Of a stretch of 64,000 bases of DNA, positions 60,017 through 64,000 are shown one piece after another. The notes under the pieces are model-generated. The model searched no databases, was not told the DNA's origin, and was given only the letters and a program-made list of their open reading frames with translations. Every line of letters starts with the position of its first letter. The first letter of the stretch is position 1. A program made the translations under genes and the position numbers. Origin of the DNA: Histoplasma ohiense (Eukaryota; Ascomycota; Eurotiomycetes; Onygenales; Ajellomycetaceae). The stretch is from positions 2,666,001 through 2,730,000 of the forward strand of contig JAEVHH010000006.1 of the NCBI GenBank assembly GCA_017607445.1, in the 5' to 3' direction.

Positions 60017-60989
60017 TAGACTGATCAATAGAACCATGAATTTCATGTTTGATTTGATTTGATTTGATCCCAGTCCATTTCTTGGTGTGATTTTCAGTGG
60101 AACCAGAATCAGAATGGAAGTGTAAAGTGACTAGAATTATTAGAACATGAGTGAAATGAGACTAATAAATCTTGATATTTCATGTAAAGTGACTGACTAT
60201 CAAAAATAAGAACATGATCTGGGACTGACTATGATTTTGACTGAGATTTGGTCCCATTCTGATGATTATATAATACATATCTTAGATATCAATCTGATGA
60301 TATGATTGGTGGAGATATCACCCCTATCTAGTGCTGTCAGTCAATTTACCGCTGCTAAGCTATCCCTCGCTGCTAAGCTATCGCTGCCAACCTATCTACC
60401 GCGGCGAATCTATCTATCGCTGCCAATTTATCTACCACTGCCAATCTATCTATCGCTGCCAATCTATCACTGCTAATCTATCGCTGCTAATCTATCGCTG
60501 CTAATCTATCGCTGCTAATCTATCGCTGCCAACCTATCTACCGCGGCGAATCTATCTATTGCTGCCAACCAATCTACCACTGCCAACCTATCTATCGCTG
60601 CCAATCTATCGCTGCTAATCTATCGCTGCCAACCTATCTACTGCAGTGAATCTATCTATCACTATCATTACTAGTTCAAAATAGAACTAGAGCATAAATA
60701 CACTAAACTTCTTTTGATAGATAATGATTTTTGGTAACACTCATAGCATTATATCTTCTATATAGGGTAAATCATGGTCCCATTTGGTCCCATTTTGTTA
60801 AAATGGGACCAAATAGAACCAGAATCAGTAATTTATAAGAAGAACATGATCTGAGACTAGATTTATAATATAAACAGTGTAAAGTGACTAATTTAATAAA
60901 CACTATATGGGACCAGAACTAAGAAATTTGATAATGGAACTGGAGAAATATTTAGTCCCAGTCCCATGCATAGTCACACAGCCAGTCTA
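60017..60989. mobile_element. hAT-like non-autonomous DNA element with internal minisatellite
   Basis: 973 bp flanked by a perfect 8-bp target duplication CTTACAGT (60,009-60,016 and 60,990-60,997). The ends are 7-bp terminal inverted repeats TAGACTG. Several GGTCCCATT-type motifs in both directions lie near the ends, including an 11-bp inverted repeat with a 3-nt loop at 60,786-60,810. An 8-bp duplication and TAG-starting short inverted repeats fit the hAT superfamily. No transposase is present. Excision of the unit restores the Gypsy-2c sequence. Confidence 0.75.
60348..60669 (+). repeat. Minisatellite inside the hAT-like element
   Basis: Head-to-tail units made of CTATCGCTGC(T/C)AAT and CTATCTACCGCGGCGAAT variants, about 320 bp. 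CpG is kept in most units and lost in a few (CACTGCC, TACTGCAGTG), so mutation has only just touched it. Confidence 0.8.
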
Positions 60990-60997
60990 CTTACAGT

Positions 60998-61692
60998 GCT
61001 CAGTGAGCAATTCATCAGTGAAGATCAAGATATCATTCATATATGCTGAGACAATCTCATTGAGCAGATCTTATAGAGCTCAGTTAATGTATTTCTAGAA
61101 TATACTCAGAGCATTTGCTAATTCAAAAAGAGTCACTGTTCATTTGTATAATCTGTAATATATGTGAAAAGCAGTTAGTCATTCATCATCTTCATTAATT
61201 CTTATCTTATAGAAGATCACAGAGATGTCAAGCTTTGTAAATCATTTTATTTTTTCTATTCATTCAAGTATTTCATTGATGAGTGAAAGAGAGTATCAGT
61301 TCTTCTGTGTAATCTTGTTGAGATCTCAGTAGTAAACACAGAATTGTAAGCCTTCTTCTGATTTCTTTGCAAACAGTACAGATACTGCAGTGGATGAGTT
61401 GCTAATATAAATAAAGTCTTTATTCAATAATTCATTGAGTGTTTTTTGTAGAACAAGAAGCTCATTGTATGACATACTATAAAGAGAATCTCAGAATGAT
61501 TGCAGATTCTTACTATCTTTCTTAATAAGCTCAATTGTATGATCTATACTGAATTCTCAGTGAGAGAGAAGCTTTTCAGCTTCTTTCTCATTGAATATAT
61601 CTGTGAAGTCTTTGTATAATTCAAATAGTTTCTTGCACAGTTTCTTGAAATTTCTGAGTTCTAGCTTCTCTAGTACTTTTTTAATATCTATT
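60998..61692 (-). pseudogene. Gypsy-2c RT N-terminal part
   Basis: Minus strand, catalytic box YMND at 61,043-61,032. Continues to the gag-pol spacer and is cut at 61,692 by the LTR of Gypsy-2e. Confidence 0.75.
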
Positions 61693-62225
61693 TGTGACGG
61701 GTTAGCACTCATTAGTAATTAACTTACGCAACCAACTCCCCTTCTGCACCTGCTCATTTCTGGCTGTTGTGATTTCATGTAATCCTTGATATTCTTCTGC
61801 TCTGTGCTCTGTGCTTGTGTAGTTTTTAATGATTCTTCTGTGTAGCTTTTAACATTCTTCTGCTCTGTGCTCTGTGCTTGTGTAGTCTCTAACAATTCTT
61901 CCATGTAGCTTCTTATGTTCTCCCACTCTGTGTTCCATACTTGTGTAGTCTCTAATGATTCTTTCATGTAGCTCTCAATGATTTCTCTGTCTCATGTTCC
62001 ACACTTGTGTAGCTTCTAACAATTCTTATGTGTATCTCTTAATGTTCTTCCACTTGACACTTCACTGTGGAGTGGCTTCTGATATTCTTTCACTCTGAAC
62101 TTTCCTCTATAAGAATTCTCTTTGTATGACCTTTTCTTCTGATTTCTTTTCTCTTTCTTTCCTTAATCAATTCATAATCTGTATTAGAATAGTGCTAGAT
62201 TGTTAATTGAAGTATGTCTGTTACA
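61693..62225 (+). repeat. Gypsy-2e 5' LTR
   Basis: 533 bp, TGTGACGGG to TCTGTTACA, with four to five 63-bp tandem units. Because 63 is a multiple of three, the antisense strand at 61,967-61,719 reads as a 21-residue repeat; this is not thought to be a gene. Confidence 0.86.
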
Positions 62226-62600
62226 TTACAAATTGATTCTTCTGCTTTTAAGATCTGAGTGTCTCATTATTAGTTCTTACATCTGAGTGCATCATTACCA
62301 GTTCTTACATCTGAGTGTGTTGTTTACAGACTCAAGTATCTAGTCATTACAAGAGATCTCTTGTGGATCTGAGTGTTCTTATCATTAATTATATAGACTG
62401 TTGTGTCTAAGTGTCTGAGACACAATTGACTGTGTTCTACAAGGCTCAAGTGTCTGTGAACTGTAATGCTGTGAATAGTGTTTATAAAGAAGCTTGACAA
62501 AGCTTAGCACTGCAACACTGTGAATAGTGTCTGTGAGAGAATCAAATGTCTACAAGTATTTCTTTTCTTTTTTTTATTATTATATATTCTTAGATATCAA
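62226..62600 (+). other. Gypsy-2e leader
   Basis: Starts with the self-priming site (TTACAAATTGATT) and holds the repeated CTGAGTGTCT motif seen in Gypsy-2b. Confidence 0.65.
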
Positions 62601-63680
62601 AATGAACTATAAGCAATTCTACAAATACTCATCATATCTGAACATGATGGATGATAACTTAGATCTATGAAGCATTCTTCAGCAGCAGACACTACAGATG
62701 ACTGAATTGCAACAACAATTTACTGAAATAAGCACTTTCACATTCACTGTTCCTTCTACATCTGCATCTCATGAAAAGCCTTCAAGAGAGAAGCTTTCAA
62801 TCCTTGACAAATACAAGAGAAATCTAGCACTCTATCTTGTGTGGAAATCAAAAGTGAATGTCAAATTGAACATTGATGAATGAGCAATAGACTTGCTATT
62901 CAATCAAGTGTGGTATATTCATAGCAGGTTGGATGATGATGTGTTAGCAAAATTCCAACTCTGAATGAGTCATTGTCAGAATCATCAGTGTACATCAGAG
63001 CTAATCTTTCAACAACTCAACTCCCTCTTTCTCAATTCTACACTTCAAGTCAAGGTGTTAGACTGGCTTAATCAAACTTGTCAGATGAATATTGTGTTGA
63101 CAACTTATCTTTCTGAATTCAATCACAAACTTCTAGAAGCAGATGAGCAAGACTGAGATGACACTGTCAAGATCAACATATTGTTCAAGAACTTGAACTT
63201 TCAGTTGCATAATCAAAATGTAGAGTGTCTGAAGCTCTCAATATACAGCAAATTCTGTGCTGATCTTCATCTGTTGAACAACAATCTGTCTCAGTTTCAC
63301 ACACTTCAAAATTGCAGAGAATTCTGCTGAACAAATACATACATTTCAAACCACTCTGCAGCACCCCCCACCTTCAAATCAGAATCAATGAACTGAGTCT
63401 CACATATAAATGCAAGTTGCTTGAGAATTCTCAATGTCTCAGAGAAGAATGCTGCTGATTGAATCATCAGAGAAGTCTGCATACACTGTGACAAGTCAGA
63501 GCACTTTGTGAATCAATGTTCAAATGCAATTGCTCTGAGTAAACCCCTCACACATATAAACACTGTGTTGTCTGCAGATAGATAAGAACAGGGAAAAGAC
63601 AAGCTCTCACTCTAAAATACAGATGAGAGCTCAAGAAGCAGAAAGCTAGCTGAAGATTTGAGCAGAAGATACAAGCAGAT
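62601..63680 (+). pseudogene. Gypsy-2e gag remnant
   Basis: N-terminal block 62,698-62,883 (KPSREKLSILDKYKRNL), then open and broken stretches, and a zinc knuckle CIHCDKSEHFVNQC at 63,478-63,519 with all CCHC ligands. Confidence 0.75.
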
Positions 63681-63728
63681 GCAATCATAATCTCTGTCAT
63701 TGTAAATAGCTTAGTCAATGTATGAGCA

Positions 63729-63968
63729 ATGATAGACAGTGGTTTTCTTCACTACACTCTTATAGACACTCAGCTGATTGAGAAGTATAAGCTTCAGTGT
63801 ATTCCCTTTCTCAAATCATATAAACTCAGTGGATTTGACAGCCCCAGAGGATCCATCTTCTACAACATGATAAGATTTAATGTTGATGTAGAAGGACACA
63901 AGAAAAAGAATATATATGCATACAAAATACAAAACCTTGAATATGATCTAATACTCAGTCTATTATAG
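63729..63968 (+). pseudogene. Gypsy-2e aspartic protease remnant, with intact MIDSG motif
   Basis: Starts MIDSGFLHYTLIDTQLIEKY, so the catalytic Asp-Ser-Gly is kept, unlike copy 2b. The stop after YDLILSLL replaces the Trp expected in the following LPWL motif. Confidence 0.72.
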
Positions 63969-64000
63969 CTCACAGAATTTGGAACCTTGTTGAATGCATG

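Larger units (their letters stand above)
43712..61692 (-). mobile_element. Gypsy-2c, minus strand, broken by three insertions and truncated
   Basis: Pieces: LTR 43,712-44,145 and 47,154-47,180; internal 47,181-47,844, 58,295-60,016 and 60,998-61,692. The gaps are the composite LINE/SINE, Gypsy-2d and the hAT-like element, each with its own target duplication. The piece ends at 61,692, where the plus-strand LTR of Gypsy-2e begins in the reverse transcriptase to protease interval. The outer edge of the LTR at 43,712 lacks about nine bases relative to the other copies. Confidence 0.82.
61693..64000 (+). mobile_element. Gypsy-2e, plus strand, 5' part (3' end outside window)
   Basis: Inserted in Gypsy-2c. 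LTR 61,693-62,225, leader, gag and protease are seen before the window ends. The outer 60 bp of the LTR are hardly mutated (GACGGG, TTACGC, CTCCCC). Confidence 0.85.

Noticed and set aside
60348..60669. CRISPR-like array
   Set aside because: The units are contiguous tandem variants with no unique spacers; it is a minisatellite inside a eukaryotic DNA element.
61719..61967. 82-codon antisense ORF with 21-residue repeats
   Set aside because: Results from 63-bp LTR tandem units being divisible by three; no equivalent open frame in other LTR copies.

Overview
The window looks like nuclear DNA of a filamentous ascomycete. The first four genes have short GT-AG introns (49 to 74 bp) and encode fungal-type proteins, and the rest is a large, AT-rich, CpG-poor block of nested retrotransposons of the kind left by repeat-induced point mutation (RIP). 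An onygenalean or eurotialean host would fit, for example an Ajellomycetaceae-type genome with gypsy-filled isochores, but this is inference.

Gene-rich part, 1 to about 13,300. All four genes are on the plus strand: the 3' part of a very large DUF6606/DUF3638/DUF3645 P-loop protein (start lies left of the window); a three-exon CitE/CLYBL-type HpcH/HpaI lyase; a two-exon F-box protein; and a single-exon dihydrofolate synthase (FOL3). They look like independent genes, not a cluster or pathway.

Transposon part, about 13,300 to 64,000. No intact host gene was found. From left to right: a broken Tc1/mariner transposase; Gypsy-1 copy A (14,383-23,462) with a small LTR element nested in its integrase (18,801-20,404, TSD TTTAC); LINE A (23,463-29,735 and 41,893-41,981), split by Gypsy-2b (29,736-41,892), whose 5' LTR is itself split by the opposite-strand Gypsy-2a (30,176-36,253, TSD GATCT); Gypsy-1 copy B (41,982-43,711); then minus-strand Gypsy-2c (43,712-61,692). 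Gypsy-2c holds a tRNA-headed composite LINE/SINE (44,146-47,141, 12-bp TSD), Gypsy-2d (47,845-58,289, TSD ATTTC, with LINE B inside one LTR, 13-bp TSD) and a hAT-like non-autonomous DNA element (60,017-60,989, 8-bp TSD). Gypsy-2e (from 61,693) runs off the right end.

Almost every transposon ORF is broken by C-to-T/G-to-A changes (W or R to stop, DD to NN in reverse transcriptase). A few patches escaped and keep CpG and GG/CC: the 3' LTR of the small nested element, the head and body of the composite element, the 5' tip of LINE B, and the minisatellite of the hAT-like element. Two of these patches can be aligned to a mutated copy inside the window, which shows the mutation spectrum directly: CpG, CpC and CpA change while CpT is almost untouched. 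The most unusual object is the composite retroelement at 44,146-47,141: a tRNA-like 81-nt head, a GC-rich body and a 5'-truncated LINE RT/RNase H tail inserted as one unit.
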